The notes beneath the pieces were generated by a model that saw nothing but the letters and a program-made list of their open reading frames with translations, did no database searches and was not told where the DNA came from. A DNA stretch of 64,000 nucleotides, taken from Gordonia crocea (GTDB lineage: Bacteria; Actinomycetota; Actinomycetes; Mycobacteriales; Mycobacteriaceae). Each line of letters starts with the position of its first letter. Within the stretch, counting starts at the first letter, position 1. A program made the translations under genes and the position numbers. The stretch lies in assembly GCF_009932435.1 (NCBI RefSeq), contig NZ_BJOU01000019.1, positions 1 to 64,000 of the forward strand, given 5' to 3'. Positions 16,740 to 27,157 of the stretch are shown here, in pieces.

Positions 16740-18334
16740 CCGTCCTACAGTCCAAACTCGACCCGGCCGGCGAGGCGTTCGCCGAAGCGGCCGCGGCGAT
16801 GAACGAGAAGCTCGTCGAGCTCTCCGGCGAGTTCGACAAGGCGTTGGCCGGCGGTGGCGAGAAGTACGTCGAACGGCACCGCAAGCGCGGCAAGATGACC
16901 GCGCGCGAACGCATCGAGATGCTGATCGACCCGGACAGCCCCTTCCTCGAACTGTGTCCGCTCGCCGCCTGGGGGTCGGACTTCCAGGTCGGCGCGTCGG
17001 TGGTGACGGGGATCGGCGTCGTCGAAGGCGTCGAATGCATGATCGTCGCCAACGACCCGACGGTGCGCGGCGGGACATCGAACCCGTGGACCCTGCGGAA
17101 GAGTCTGCGCGCCAATGCGATTGCTATGGAGAACCGGCTGCCCTGCATCTCGCTGGTGGAGTCGGGCGGCGCCGACCTGCCGACCCAGAAGGAAGTCTTC
17201 GTCCCCGGCGGACAACTCTTCCGCGACCTCACGCGGCTGTCCGCGGCCGGCATCCCGACGATCGCCCTCGTGTTCGGCAACTCCACCGCCGGCGGCGCCT
17301 ACATCCCGGGCATGAGCGACCACACGGTGATGATCGCCGAACGCTCCAAGGTCTTCCTCGGTGGTCCGCCGCTGGTGAAGATGGCCACCGGCGAGGAGAG
17401 CGACGACGAGACCCTCGGCGGAGCGACCATGCACGCCCGCGAGTCGGGCCTCGCGGACTATCTCGCCGCCGACGAGCAGGACGCCCTGCGCATCGGCCGT
17501 CGCATCGTGGCCCGGCTCAACTGGCGCAAGAAGGGCCCCGGGCCGGTGGCCGCGCCCATTGAACCCCGTTACGACGCGGAGGAACTGCTCGGCATCGTGC
17601 CGTCGGATCTCAAGATCCCGTTCAATCCGCGCGACGTCATCGCCCGCGTCGTCGACGACAGCGACTTCGACGAGTTCAAGCCCGAGTACGGCAACTCGCT
17701 GTGCACCGGGTGGGCGCGGATACACGGCTATCCGGTGGGCATCCTGGCCAACGCGCAGGGCGTGCTCTTCTCCGCCGAGGCGCAGAAAGCCACCCAGTTC
17801 ATCCAGCTGGCGAACCGGTACGACACCCCGTTGTTGTTCCTGCACAACACGACCGGCTATATGGTGGGCGCCGAATACGAGCGCGGCGGCATCATCAAGC
17901 ACGGCTCGATGATGATCAACGCGGTATCCAACTCCCGGGTCCCGCACATCTCGCTGCTGGTGGGGTCGAGCTACGGCGCCGGCCACTACGGCATGTGCGG
18001 CCGGGCCTACGACCCGCGCTTCCTGTTCGCCTGGCCGAGCGCGAAATCGGCGGTCATGGGCGGGGCACAGCTGGCCGGCGTCATCTCCATCGTCTCCCGG
18101 GCGGCCACCGAGGCCCGCGGCGGAACGGTTGACGAGGAGGCCGACGCCGGGATGCGCGCCATGATCGAGGCGCAGATCGAAAAGGAGTCGGTACCGGCCT
18201 TCCTGTCCGGGATGCTCTACGACGACGGGGTGATCGACCCGCGCGACACCCGCTCGGTGCTGGGCATGTGCCTGTCGGCGATCCACAACGGCGAGGTCGA
18301 AGGTGCCGATGGCTTCGGCGTCTTCCGGATGTGA
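16736..18334 (+). CDS. accD2: Acyl-CoA carboxylase beta subunit (carboxyltransferase), AccD2/MccB-like
   Basis: A 532-residue carboxyltransferase. The N-terminal crotonase-like half has KRGKMTARERIEMLIDPDSP, SGGADLPTQKEVF and GNSTAGGAYIPGMSDH; the C-terminal half has NNTTGYMVG-like (HNTTGYMVGAEYERGGI) and SYGAGHYGMCGRAYDPRF. These patterns match 3-methylcrotonyl- or geranyl-CoA carboxylase beta subunits rather than propionyl-CoA carboxylase. It transfers CO2 from carboxybiotin to the gamma position of an alpha,beta-unsaturated acyl-CoA. The biotin-carrying partner is the next gene. Position matches Rv0974c (accD2). Confidence 0.93.
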   Translation: MTVLQSKLDPAGEAFAEAAAAMNEKLVELSGEFDKALAGGGEKYVERHRKRGKMTARERIEMLIDPDSPFLELCPLAAWGSDFQVGASVVTGIGVVEGVECMIVANDPTVRGGTSNPWTLRKSLRANAIAMENRLPCISLVESGGADLPTQKEVFVPGGQLFRDLTRLSAAGIPTIALVFGNSTAGGAYIPGMSDHTVMIAERSKVFLGGPPLVKMATGEESDDETLGGATMHARESGLADYLAADEQDALRIGRRIVARLNWRKKGPGPVAAPIEPRYDAEELLGIVPSDLKIPFNPRDVIARVVDDSDFDEFKPEYGNSLCTGWARIHGYPVGILANAQGVLFSAEAQKATQFIQLANRYDTPLLFLHNTTGYMVGAEYERGGIIKHGSMMINAVSNSRVPHISLLVGSSYGAGHYGMCGRAYDPRFLFAWPSAKSAVMGGAQLAGVISIVSRAATEARGGTVDEEADAGMRAMIEAQIEKESVPAFLSGMLYDDGVIDPRDTRSVLGMCLSAIHNGEVEGADGFGVFRM

Positions 18335-18338
18335 GGCA

Positions 18339-20387
18339 ATGATGACGACAACAGCCACCAAACCCGTTGCCCGCGAGATCACCTCGGTCCTCGTCGCCAA
18401 TCGCGGCGAGATCGCGTGCCGCGTGTTCGAGACGTGCCGGGCCCTGGGCATCGCCACCGTCGCGGTGCATTCCGATCCCGACGCCGACGCCCCGCACGTC
18501 CGTCAAGCAGACACCGCGGTGCGGTTGCCCGGCGCCACGTCGGCGGAAACCTATCTGCGCGGCGACCTGGTCATCGAGGCGGCCCGTGCGGCCGGCGCCG
18601 ATGCCATCCACCCCGGGTACGGATTCCTCTCGGAGAACGCGGAATTCGCCCAAGCGGTGATCGACGCCGGACTGGTGTGGATCGGTCCGCCGCCTTCGGC
18701 GATCACCGCGATGGGTTCGAAGGTCAACGCCAAGTCGCTGATGGCCGAGGCGGGAGTCCCGATCCTCGGCGACCTCGATCCGACGACGGTCACCGCCGAC
18801 GATCTGCCGCTGCTCATCAAGGCCTCCGCCGGCGGCGGCGGGCGCGGCATGCGGATCGTGCGCGACCTGTCCGAGCTCGAGGAGAACGTGGCCGCCGCCA
18901 AGCGCGAGGCGGAGTCGGCTTTCGGCGACCCCACCGTGTTCTGCGAGCCCTACGTCGAGCGCGGCCACCACATCGAAGTCCAAGTGATGGCCGACAATCA
19001 CGGCGCGGTCTGGGCGGTCGGGGAGCGGGAGTGCTCCATCCAGCGCCGCCACCAGAAGGTGATCGAGGAGGCGCCGGCCCCACTCGTGGAGCGACTGGCC
19101 GCTGAGGGCGATGCCGCGCTGCGCGAGAAGCTGTACGACGCCGCCCGCAAGGCCGTCGCCGCGATCGGCTATGCCGGTGCCGGGACCGTCGAGTTCCTCG
19201 CCGACGGCCGGGGACGGTTCTACTTCCTCGAGACGAATACCCGGCTTCAGGTGGAACACCCGGTCACCGAGGAGACCACCGGGCTCGACCTGGTCGAGTG
19301 GCAGTTGCGCGTCGCGATGGGCGAACCCCTCGTCGGCGACGAGCCGACCGCGAACGGCCACTCCATCGAGGTCCGGCTCTACGCAGAGAACCCTGCCGCC
19401 GAGTGGGCGCCCCAGTCGGGCACGGTGCACCGGTTCGCGATCGCCGAACAGTCGGGGTTGTCGCGGCTGCGCGTCGACACCGGAATCGCCGACGGCAGTA
19501 CGATTTCCACCTTCTACGACCCGATGATCGCCAAGGTGATCAGCTGGGCCCCGACCCGACGCCGCAGTGCCGCGGTACTCGCCTCGGCATTGGCGCACGC
19601 GACGCTGCACGGACCGGTCACCAACCGCGACATGCTGGTCAACACGCTGCGCTCGGAGGAGTTCCTCTCCGGCGACACCGACACCGCCTTCATCGACGAG
19701 GTGGGACTCGACGTGCTGTCGGCCCCGCTCGCGTCGGAGCAGGATATCCGGTTGGCGGCCATTGCCGCCGCGCTGGCCGACGCGGAGGGCAATCGCGCTG
19801 CGGCGCAGTCGTTGTCGTCGGTCCCCTCCGGGTTCCGCAACATCGCCTCGGGTTACCAGACCAAGTCGTTCGGCCGGGGCGACGAGGAGATCGCGGTCCG
19901 GTACCGCTTCGAGCGCCGGGCCGGTTCCTCGGTGAGCGCGGCGGCGCCCGGATTCGGCGTCGCCCTTCCCGACGACGAGGGAGTCGAGGTCGTCTCTGCG
20001 GCAGGGGATTCCGTCGTCCTTGCCGTCGACGGGGTGGCGCGCACGCTGCGCGTGGCCCGATACGGAGATGCGGTCTTCGTCGACGGGCCGGACACATCGG
20101 TCACCCTGCGGGTGCTGCCGCGCTACGTCGACCCGTCGGCCGTGCAGCGACCCGGTTCGCTGCTCGCACCGATGCCCGGATCGGTCATCCGCGTCGCGGT
20201 GGCCGAGGGCGACACCGTCACCGCCGGACAGCCGCTGCTGTGGCTCGAGGCGATGAAGATGGAGCACACCATCGCCGCCCCCAGCGACGGGGTGGTGGCC
20301 ACGCTGGCGGTCGAGGTCGGCCGCCAGCTCGCCGTCGGCGACGTACTCGCCATCATCGAAGCGTTGCCGTCTGACGACGACGCCTGA
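18339..20387 (+). CDS. accA2: Acyl-CoA carboxylase alpha subunit (biotin carboxylase plus BCCP), AccA2-like
   Basis: A 682-residue protein. Residues ~10-460 are biotin carboxylase: LVANRGEIACRVFETCRALG, the Gly-rich ATP loop ASAGGGGRGMRIV, ERECSIQRRHQKVIEEAP, and ETNTRLQVEHPVTEETTGLD. The C-terminal ~75 residues are a biotinyl domain with LEAMKMEHTI, in which Lys640 is the biotin site. It carboxylates biotin with ATP and bicarbonate and feeds the AccD2-like partner. I take ATG 18339, five bases after the previous stop. Position matches Rv0973c (accA2). A separate biotin ligase is needed and is not in this window. Confidence 0.94.
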   Translation: MMTTTATKPVAREITSVLVANRGEIACRVFETCRALGIATVAVHSDPDADAPHVRQADTAVRLPGATSAETYLRGDLVIEAARAAGADAIHPGYGFLSENAEFAQAVIDAGLVWIGPPPSAITAMGSKVNAKSLMAEAGVPILGDLDPTTVTADDLPLLIKASAGGGGRGMRIVRDLSELEENVAAAKREAESAFGDPTVFCEPYVERGHHIEVQVMADNHGAVWAVGERECSIQRRHQKVIEEAPAPLVERLAAEGDAALREKLYDAARKAVAAIGYAGAGTVEFLADGRGRFYFLETNTRLQVEHPVTEETTGLDLVEWQLRVAMGEPLVGDEPTANGHSIEVRLYAENPAAEWAPQSGTVHRFAIAEQSGLSRLRVDTGIADGSTISTFYDPMIAKVISWAPTRRRSAAVLASALAHATLHGPVTNRDMLVNTLRSEEFLSGDTDTAFIDEVGLDVLSAPLASEQDIRLAAIAAALADAEGNRAAAQSLSSVPSGFRNIASGYQTKSFGRGDEEIAVRYRFERRAGSSVSAAAPGFGVALPDDEGVEVVSAAGDSVVLAVDGVARTLRVARYGDAVFVDGPDTSVTLRVLPRYVDPSAVQRPGSLLAPMPGSVIRVAVAEGDTVTAGQPLLWLEAMKMEHTIAAPSDGVVATLAVEVGRQLAVGDVLAIIEALPSDDDA

Positions 20388-20415
20388 TCTGCGATTCCAA
20401 TTCGAAAGGCAACCA

Positions 20416-21573
20416 ATGAGTTTCATCGAGACCGACGAACGCAAAGAGCTGCGCGCCGCCGTGGCCGCACTGGGCAAGAAGTACGGCGCCGAGTACTTCC
20501 AGAAGTGCGCCAAGGAAGACCTCAAGACCACCGAACTGTGGAAAGAGGCCGGCGACCTCGGCTTCATCGGCGTCAACCTGCCCGAAGAATACGGCGGCGG
20601 TGGCGCCGGGATGTACGAGCTGGCCATCGTCATGGAGGAGTTGGCGGCATCGGGCACCGGGCTGCTGATGCTCGTCGTGTCACCGGCCATCTGCGGCAAC
20701 ATCATCGCCCGCTTCGGTACCGACGAGCAGAAGCAGCGGTGGCTTCCCGGCCTGGCCAGCGGTGAGATCACGATGGCGTTCGGCATCACCGAGCCCGACG
20801 CGGGGTCGAACTCGCACCAGATCACCACGACCGCGCGCCGCGATGGCGACGAGTGGGTGCTGTCGGGGCAGAAGGTGTTCATCTCCGGCGTCGACCAGGC
20901 CGACGCCGTCCTGGTCGTCGGGCGCACCGAGGAGGCCAAGACCGGCAAGCTCGCGCCCGCGCTGTTCATCGTGCCCACCGACACCGAAGGCTTTTCGTGG
21001 ACCCAGATCCCGATGGAACTGCAGAATCCGGAAAAGCAGTTCCAACTGTTCTTCGACGACGTGCGGTTGCCCGGCGACGCCCTCGTCGGCGAGCCCGAGG
21101 CCGCGCTGAGCCAGCTGTTCGCGGGTCTCAACCCGGAGCGGATCATGGGCGCTGCGTCGGCGATCGGCATGGGCCGGTTCGCGCTGGACAAGGCGGTCGC
21201 CTACGCCAAGGACCGCACCGTGTGGAAGACGCCGATCGGCGCCCACCAGGGAATCGCGCACCCCTTGGCCGCCGGCAAGGTCGATCTGGAGATGGCCAAG
21301 CTGATGATGCAGAAGGCCGCAACGCTGTACGACGCGGGTGACGACTGGGGCGCCGCCGAACCGGCGAACATGGCGAAATATGCTGCAGCGGAAGCGTCGA
21401 CGAAGCTTGTCGACCAGGCCGTGCACACGCTGGGCGGCAACGGGCTGACCACAGAGTACGGCTTGGCGCCGATGCTGGCGCTGGTCCGGATCGCCAAGGT
21501 TGCACCGGTCAGCCGCGAGATGGTGCTGAACTTCGTCGCGCAGACCAGCCTCGGCCTGCCGAAGTCGTACTGA
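20416..21573 (+). CDS. fadE12: Acyl-CoA dehydrogenase, FadE12-like
   Basis: A 385-residue acyl-CoA dehydrogenase with NLPEEYGGGGAGMYEL, FGITEPDAGSNSHQITTTA and a QKVFISGVDQAD loop. Where MCAD has the catalytic E-G-T the sequence is KVAPVSREMVLNF. Glu241 in FAGLNPERIMGAAS sits at the isovaleryl-CoA dehydrogenase position, so the enzyme should still be active on branched acyl-CoA. An AAAGG ribosome-binding site precedes ATG 20416. It is followed closely by the enoyl-CoA hydratase. Position matches Rv0972c (fadE12). Confidence 0.9.
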   Translation: MSFIETDERKELRAAVAALGKKYGAEYFQKCAKEDLKTTELWKEAGDLGFIGVNLPEEYGGGGAGMYELAIVMEELAASGTGLLMLVVSPAICGNIIARFGTDEQKQRWLPGLASGEITMAFGITEPDAGSNSHQITTTARRDGDEWVLSGQKVFISGVDQADAVLVVGRTEEAKTGKLAPALFIVPTDTEGFSWTQIPMELQNPEKQFQLFFDDVRLPGDALVGEPEAALSQLFAGLNPERIMGAASAIGMGRFALDKAVAYAKDRTVWKTPIGAHQGIAHPLAAGKVDLEMAKLMMQKAATLYDAGDDWGAAEPANMAKYAAAEASTKLVDQAVHTLGGNGLTTEYGLAPMLALVRIAKVAPVSREMVLNFVAQTSLGLPKSY

Positions 21574-21584
21574 GAGGTCCTGCC

Positions 21585-22385
21585 ATGGCTGACGAACTGA
21601 CCCGGGTCGTCGACGTCGAGGTGTCGGCAGCGGTTGCCACCGTGACGCTGAACTCGCCGTCGAACCGGAACGCCTTGTCGGCGCAACTGGTCGGGCAGCT
21701 GACCGAGGCACTCGAGGCGGCGGCCGCCGATTCGGCGATACGCGCCGTCGTGCTGACGCACACCGGTGGAACCTTCTGCGCCGGAGCCGATTTGGGTGAG
21801 GCGCTGCGACGCGGGCTGAGCCCGGAGGAGGCCACCGCCGAGGGCACCCGCGCGATGACGACCCTCATGCGCGCGATGGTGGCGATGCCCAAGCCCGTCA
21901 TCGTCGTCGCCGACGGGCATGTGCGGGCCGGCGGGTTCGGGTTGGTCGGCGCGGCAGACATTGCGCTCGTCGGGCCGTCGGCGACCTTTGCGCTCACCGA
22001 GGCCCGACTCGGGTTGGCGCCGTCGATGATCTCCGTGGTGCTCCTACCCAAGATGACTGCGCGCGCCGTCGGCCGGTACTTCCTGACCGGTGAGGCATTC
22101 GATCCGTCAACCGCCGAGCGGATCGGTTTGGTGACCAGGGCGTTGTCGGGTGTGGAGGAGTTGTCGGCCGAGCTCGACGCGGTGCTGGGCGGGGTCCGCA
22201 AGGCGTCGCCGCAGGGATTGGCGGCGTCGAAGGCGTTGACCACCGCCGCGATTCTGGCCGACTTCGACGAGGCGGCGGGCGCCCGCGCGGCGGAGTCCGC
22301 GGCGTTGTTCGCCTCCGACGAGGCGCGCGAGGGGATGACGGCGTTCCTGTCCAAGCGCAAGCCGAGCTGGGACGCGGGGCAGTGA
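21585..22385 (+). CDS. echA7: Enoyl-CoA hydratase/isomerase, EchA7-like
   Basis: A 266-residue crotonase-family protein: NSPSNRNALSAQLV near the start, the oxyanion-hole segments TGGTFCAGADLGEALR and DGHVRAGGFGLVGAADIA, and FALTEARLGLAPSMIS. The first catalytic Glu of hydratases (usually E near AGG(N/H)E) is replaced by the stretch VRAGGFGLVGAA, while Glu in LTEARLGL is kept. The enzyme could be a hydratase or a methylglutaconyl-CoA hydratase-like protein acting after the carboxylase. Position matches Rv0971c (echA7). Its stop overlaps the TetR start (GTGA). Confidence 0.88.
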   Translation: MADELTRVVDVEVSAAVATVTLNSPSNRNALSAQLVGQLTEALEAAAADSAIRAVVLTHTGGTFCAGADLGEALRRGLSPEEATAEGTRAMTTLMRAMVAMPKPVIVVADGHVRAGGFGLVGAADIALVGPSATFALTEARLGLAPSMISVVLLPKMTARAVGRYFLTGEAFDPSTAERIGLVTRALSGVEELSAELDAVLGGVRKASPQGLAASKALTTAAILADFDEAAGARAAESAALFASDEAREGMTAFLSKRKPSWDAGQ

Positions 22386-22981
22386 CCACCGCGCGCCAGC
22401 CGCAGCAGGAACGCTCGCGGGCCACCCGCGAGCGGCTTCTCGATGCCACGGTGGAAATGCTTGCCGGACAAGGATGGTCGGCGACGACCGTCGCCGCGGT
22501 GGCCGAGGCCGCCGGGGTGTCGCGCGGCGCGGCGCAGCACCACTTTCCGACCCGCGAGGCGCTGATCACCGCGGTCATGGAGGAGATGTTCGAGTCGATG
22601 ACCGGTGATGCGTCACGGGTCGTGGGCGCGTTGCCCGACGATCTCGACGCACGCGTGCGCATCGTCGTGGACAAGGCGGTGTCGATCTACACCGGCACCG
22701 AATTCAAAGCGGCGCTGCAGGTGTGGGCCGCCGCGGCATCGGATCCCGCGCTGCGCGAGGTGATCCTGCCGTTGGAGGCGAAGCTCGCCCGGGCCGCCCA
22801 CAAGTTCACCGTCACCGGGCTGGACCCGACCGGCGAGAATCCCGAAGCGCACCGGTTGGCGCAGGTCACCCTCGACCTGGCGCGCGGGTTGGGGTTGGCC
22901 GACACGTTGTCCGACGACTCTCGTCGGCGCAGTCAGGTCGTGGCGACGTGGGTCGAGCAGTTGGTGGCCGCGCTCCGCTAA
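22382..22981 (+). CDS. TetR family regulator of the AtuA/carboxylase operon
   Basis: A 199-residue TetR protein starting at GTG 22382, overlapping the hydratase stop. The DNA-binding helices read GWSATTVAAVAEAAGVSRGAAQHHF, followed by PTREALITAVMEEMF. The C-terminal part is a TetR_C domain with FKAALQVWAAAASDPALRE. As the last gene of the operon it probably regulates that operon in response to an acyl-CoA, as AtuR does in Pseudomonas; this is inference. It converges on the next minus-strand gene with a 16-bp gap and no visible terminator. Confidence 0.88.
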   Translation: MTTARQPQQERSRATRERLLDATVEMLAGQGWSATTVAAVAEAAGVSRGAAQHHFPTREALITAVMEEMFESMTGDASRVVGALPDDLDARVRIVVDKAVSIYTGTEFKAALQVWAAAASDPALREVILPLEAKLARAAHKFTVTGLDPTGENPEAHRLAQVTLDLARGLGLADTLSDDSRRRSQVVATWVEQLVAALR

Positions 22982-22997
22982 GCGCGGCGTTGGTGCG

Positions 22998-23459
22998 TCA
23001 GCGCACGCGAACCGTCGTCGCGCAGGCGGTCGAGCGCGCGGAGACGAATCGGTTGCTGTTCTTGGCATACATCGTGAGCTTCACCCGCCCGGCGCCGGTT
23101 CGCAGGCTGATCACCGAGGCCCCCTCGCCTTCGCGATTGCTGTAGGCGATGGTGCTGGCGTGACCGCGCTGCCCCGTCGTGAGGTTGTGCCAGGCCAGGC
23201 GGGGCCGGGACTGGTAGCCGAACAGCGACGCCGACTGCGAGACGTAGATGGTGATCCGGCCGTGCTCCGTGGGCAGCCACTGCGTGGTGGTGATGCGCCC
23301 GGCGTACGGGTTGTCGACGACGTTCGGGCTGATGCCCCGGCACACGACCTTGGCCGCGTGGCGGACCTCGTACGCGTGGGCCACCGGAGCGGGGGCGGCG
23401 AGCGCGGCGAGGCCGATAACCCCGCCGGCGGCGAGTGCCTGAAACGGTTTGGTGATCAT
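22998..23459 (-). CDS. Small secreted protein of unknown function
   Basis: A 153-residue protein with a Sec signal peptide at residues 1-29 (FQALAAGGVIGLAALAAPAP, cleavage after AHA-Y). The mature part is about 125 residues, with two Cys (KVVCRGISP and STACATTVRVR) that could form a disulfide, and many beta-prone segments. I start at ATG 23459, which has a clear AAGGAG ribosome-binding site, rather than further upstream. No recognised domain. It is alone, between a convergent TetR gene and repeat array D. Confidence 0.8.
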   Translation of the reverse strand: MITKPFQALAAGGVIGLAALAAPAPVAHAYEVRHAAKVVCRGISPNVVDNPYAGRITTTQWLPTEHGRITIYVSQSASLFGYQSRPRLAWHNLTTGQRGHASTIAYSNREGEGASVISLRTGAGRVKLTMYAKNSNRFVSARSTACATTVRVR

Positions 23460-23557
23460 GACCGGACTCCTTTCCGACGTGACTCCCAACCCGCTTTCCA
23501 GTGTCCTCCTGTTGCAGGAGAAACAAAAGAGAACGATCGTAGCGGGGACGTAAGGCC

Positions 23558-23661
23558 GGATTGGGCCCAGTCGGCGAGATCGAGGGCCCAGTCGGCGAGA
23601 TCGAGGGCCCAGTCGGCGGGAATGAGGGCCCAGTCGGCGGGAATGAGGGCCCAGTCGGCGA
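23558..23661 (-). repeat. Array D of the 21-bp repeat family (5 units)
   Basis: GGGCCC occurs at 23563, 23584, 23605, 23626 and 23647 in exact register. On the minus strand the array begins immediately after the TGA stop of the methyltransferase (23662-23664) and has the same orientation as that gene. Two units carry CGAGATCGA and two carry CGGGAATGA as the variable part, so neighbouring units come in identical pairs. Confidence 0.95.
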
Positions 23662-24312
23662 TCAGGCGGGGCGGGTGACGCGGACCAGGTTGTCGGTGCG
23701 GGCCGCCGGATTGCCCTCGGGATCGGTCATCGCCACCTCGCGCAGGCCGGTGGTCACGACGGCCCACCCGGGGGAGAGGTCGAGATCGGCCAGGACGTCG
23801 TCGACACTGGGGAAACTGGGTGGATCGCCGTCGAAACGCCACTCGGGCATCCCCCAGTGCCCGACGACGAGCAGCGTGCCACCGGGGGCCACGGCGCCGG
23901 CCGCCTTGCGCAGGATGTCGGCGCGGGCGAGTTCGACATTCGAGTGCAGGTAGAACGCGGTGACCAGATCCCAACTGCCCACGGGGAAGTCGGCGCCCAG
24001 GTCGACGCGGCGCCAGTCGATCGCCTCGTCGGGCACACCCGCCTCGCGGGCGTGGGCGCGGCCGGTCTCCAGTGCAGCGTCGGCGATGTCGACCGCCGTC
24101 ACCGCATACCCCTGCTGGGCCAGCCAGATGGCATCGGCACCCGAACCGCAGCCGAGGTCCAACGCGGTGCGGCCGGCGCCGGGCAGGGCGCCGACCTCCT
24201 CGACCAGGATCGCGTTGGGCCGGCGGGTCCACGGCCGCTTCCCGTCGCCGTAGAACTCCTCCCAATGTTCCCGTGGGTCAACGGGGCGGGCCGGGCCGTC
24301 GTGCTGATGCAT
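23662..24312 (-). CDS. Class I SAM-dependent methyltransferase
   Basis: A 216-residue methyltransferase. The SAM motifs are ALDLGCGSGADAIWLAQQG (motif I), VTAVDIADAAL (post-I acidic residue), and LVTAFYLHSNVE (motif II). N-terminal REHWEEFYGDGKRPWTRRPN resembles the TehB/thiopurine-methyltransferase-like group. ATG 24312 has a GAGG ribosome-binding site. GTG 24318, 7 nt after a TATCCT -10 box, would instead give a leaderless start. Acceptor substrate unknown; small detoxification substrates such as tellurite or thiols are possible for this fold. Confidence 0.88.
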   Translation of the reverse strand: MHQHDGPARPVDPREHWEEFYGDGKRPWTRRPNAILVEEVGALPGAGRTALDLGCGSGADAIWLAQQGYAVTAVDIADAALETGRAHAREAGVPDEAIDWRRVDLGADFPVGSWDLVTAFYLHSNVELARADILRKAAGAVAPGGTLLVVGHWGMPEWRFDGDPPSFPSVDDVLADLDLSPGWAVVTTGLREVAMTDPEGNPAARTDNLVRVTRPA

Positions 24313-24358
24313 GCTCACCTCAGCGAGGATAGCCCGGCCCGCGGTCGGAACGGTGGGA

Positions 24359-26578
<2,220 letters not shown>

Positions 26579-26582
26579 TAGC

Positions 26583-27059
26583 TCATTCCTTTCGATGGGG
26601 CTGAAAAACGGGGTCTTCATCGGGAAGTCCGGCGTCGATGCGGACCGAGCACTGGGCGCAGACGCCCCAGTAGATGACCTCGGCCTCGTCGACGGTGAAT
26701 GCGTCCGGGAGGGAACCGGAGAGGCAGGGCGCCTCGCCGATCACGCAGTCGATATCGGTGATGGAGCCGCATACCCGGCACACGGCGTGGTGGTGGTTGT
26801 CGCCGACGCGCGCCTCGTAGCGGGCATAGGTTCCGGCGGGCTGGATGCGCCGGATCAGACCGGCGTGGGTGAGGGCGGCGAGGACGTCGTAGACGGCCTG
26901 GCGGGATACCGACGGAAGCTCGTCGCGGACCTGGTTGAGCAGATGGTCGGTATCGGCGTGCGGATTGTGATAGACCGCATTGAGGACCGCCACGCGGGGT
27001 TGCGTGACGCGCAGGTCCGCAGCGCGGAGTACTGCGGTGAGTTCATCGGTCGTTGGCAC
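26583..27059 (-). CDS. furA: Fur-family regulator FurA
   Basis: A 158-residue Fur protein if started at GTG 27059; a TTG six codons upstream at 27077 is possible. It has the winged helix with [13 protein letters not shown] and [19 protein letters not shown], the His-rich metal site [13 protein letters not shown], and a second Cys pair (GVCAQC) for structural zinc. FurA represses katG in mycobacteria and responds to peroxide. The katG gene starts 4 bp after its stop, the conserved furA-katG arrangement. Confidence 0.95.
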   Translation of the reverse strand: MPTTDELTAVLRAADLRVTQPRVAVLNAVYHNPHADTDHLLNQVRDELPSVSRQAVYDVLAALTHAGLIRRIQPAGTYARYEARVGDNHHHAVCRVCGSITDIDCVIGEAPCLSGSLPDAFTVDEAEVIYWGVCAQCSVRIDAGLPDEDPVFQPHRKE

Positions 27060-27080
27060 ACCACCAGTATGGCCCAATTT

Positions 27081-27097
27081 TCTGGACAGAGTCCAGA
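27081..27097. promoter_or_regulatory. Palindrome in the furA promoter region, candidate FurA operator
   Basis: TCTGGAC-AGA-GTCCAGA is a perfect inverted repeat with 7-bp arms and a 3-bp centre, 21 bp upstream of the GTG start of furA. It is flanked by AT-rich sequence, unlike its surroundings. Mycobacterial furA is auto-regulated through an AT-rich operator just upstream, so this is the best candidate site. Confidence 0.55.
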
Positions 27098-27157
27098 TAT
27101 TGCGAAATTCTCTCTAACTCCCAGTTCAGCGGGGTGCATCGGAGTCTGACGAGAGCG

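Noticed and set aside
18081..21191. 1036-residue open frame antisense to accA2 and fadE12
   Set aside because: It lies opposite well-supported enzymes with conserved motifs; long antisense frames are common in high-GC DNA.
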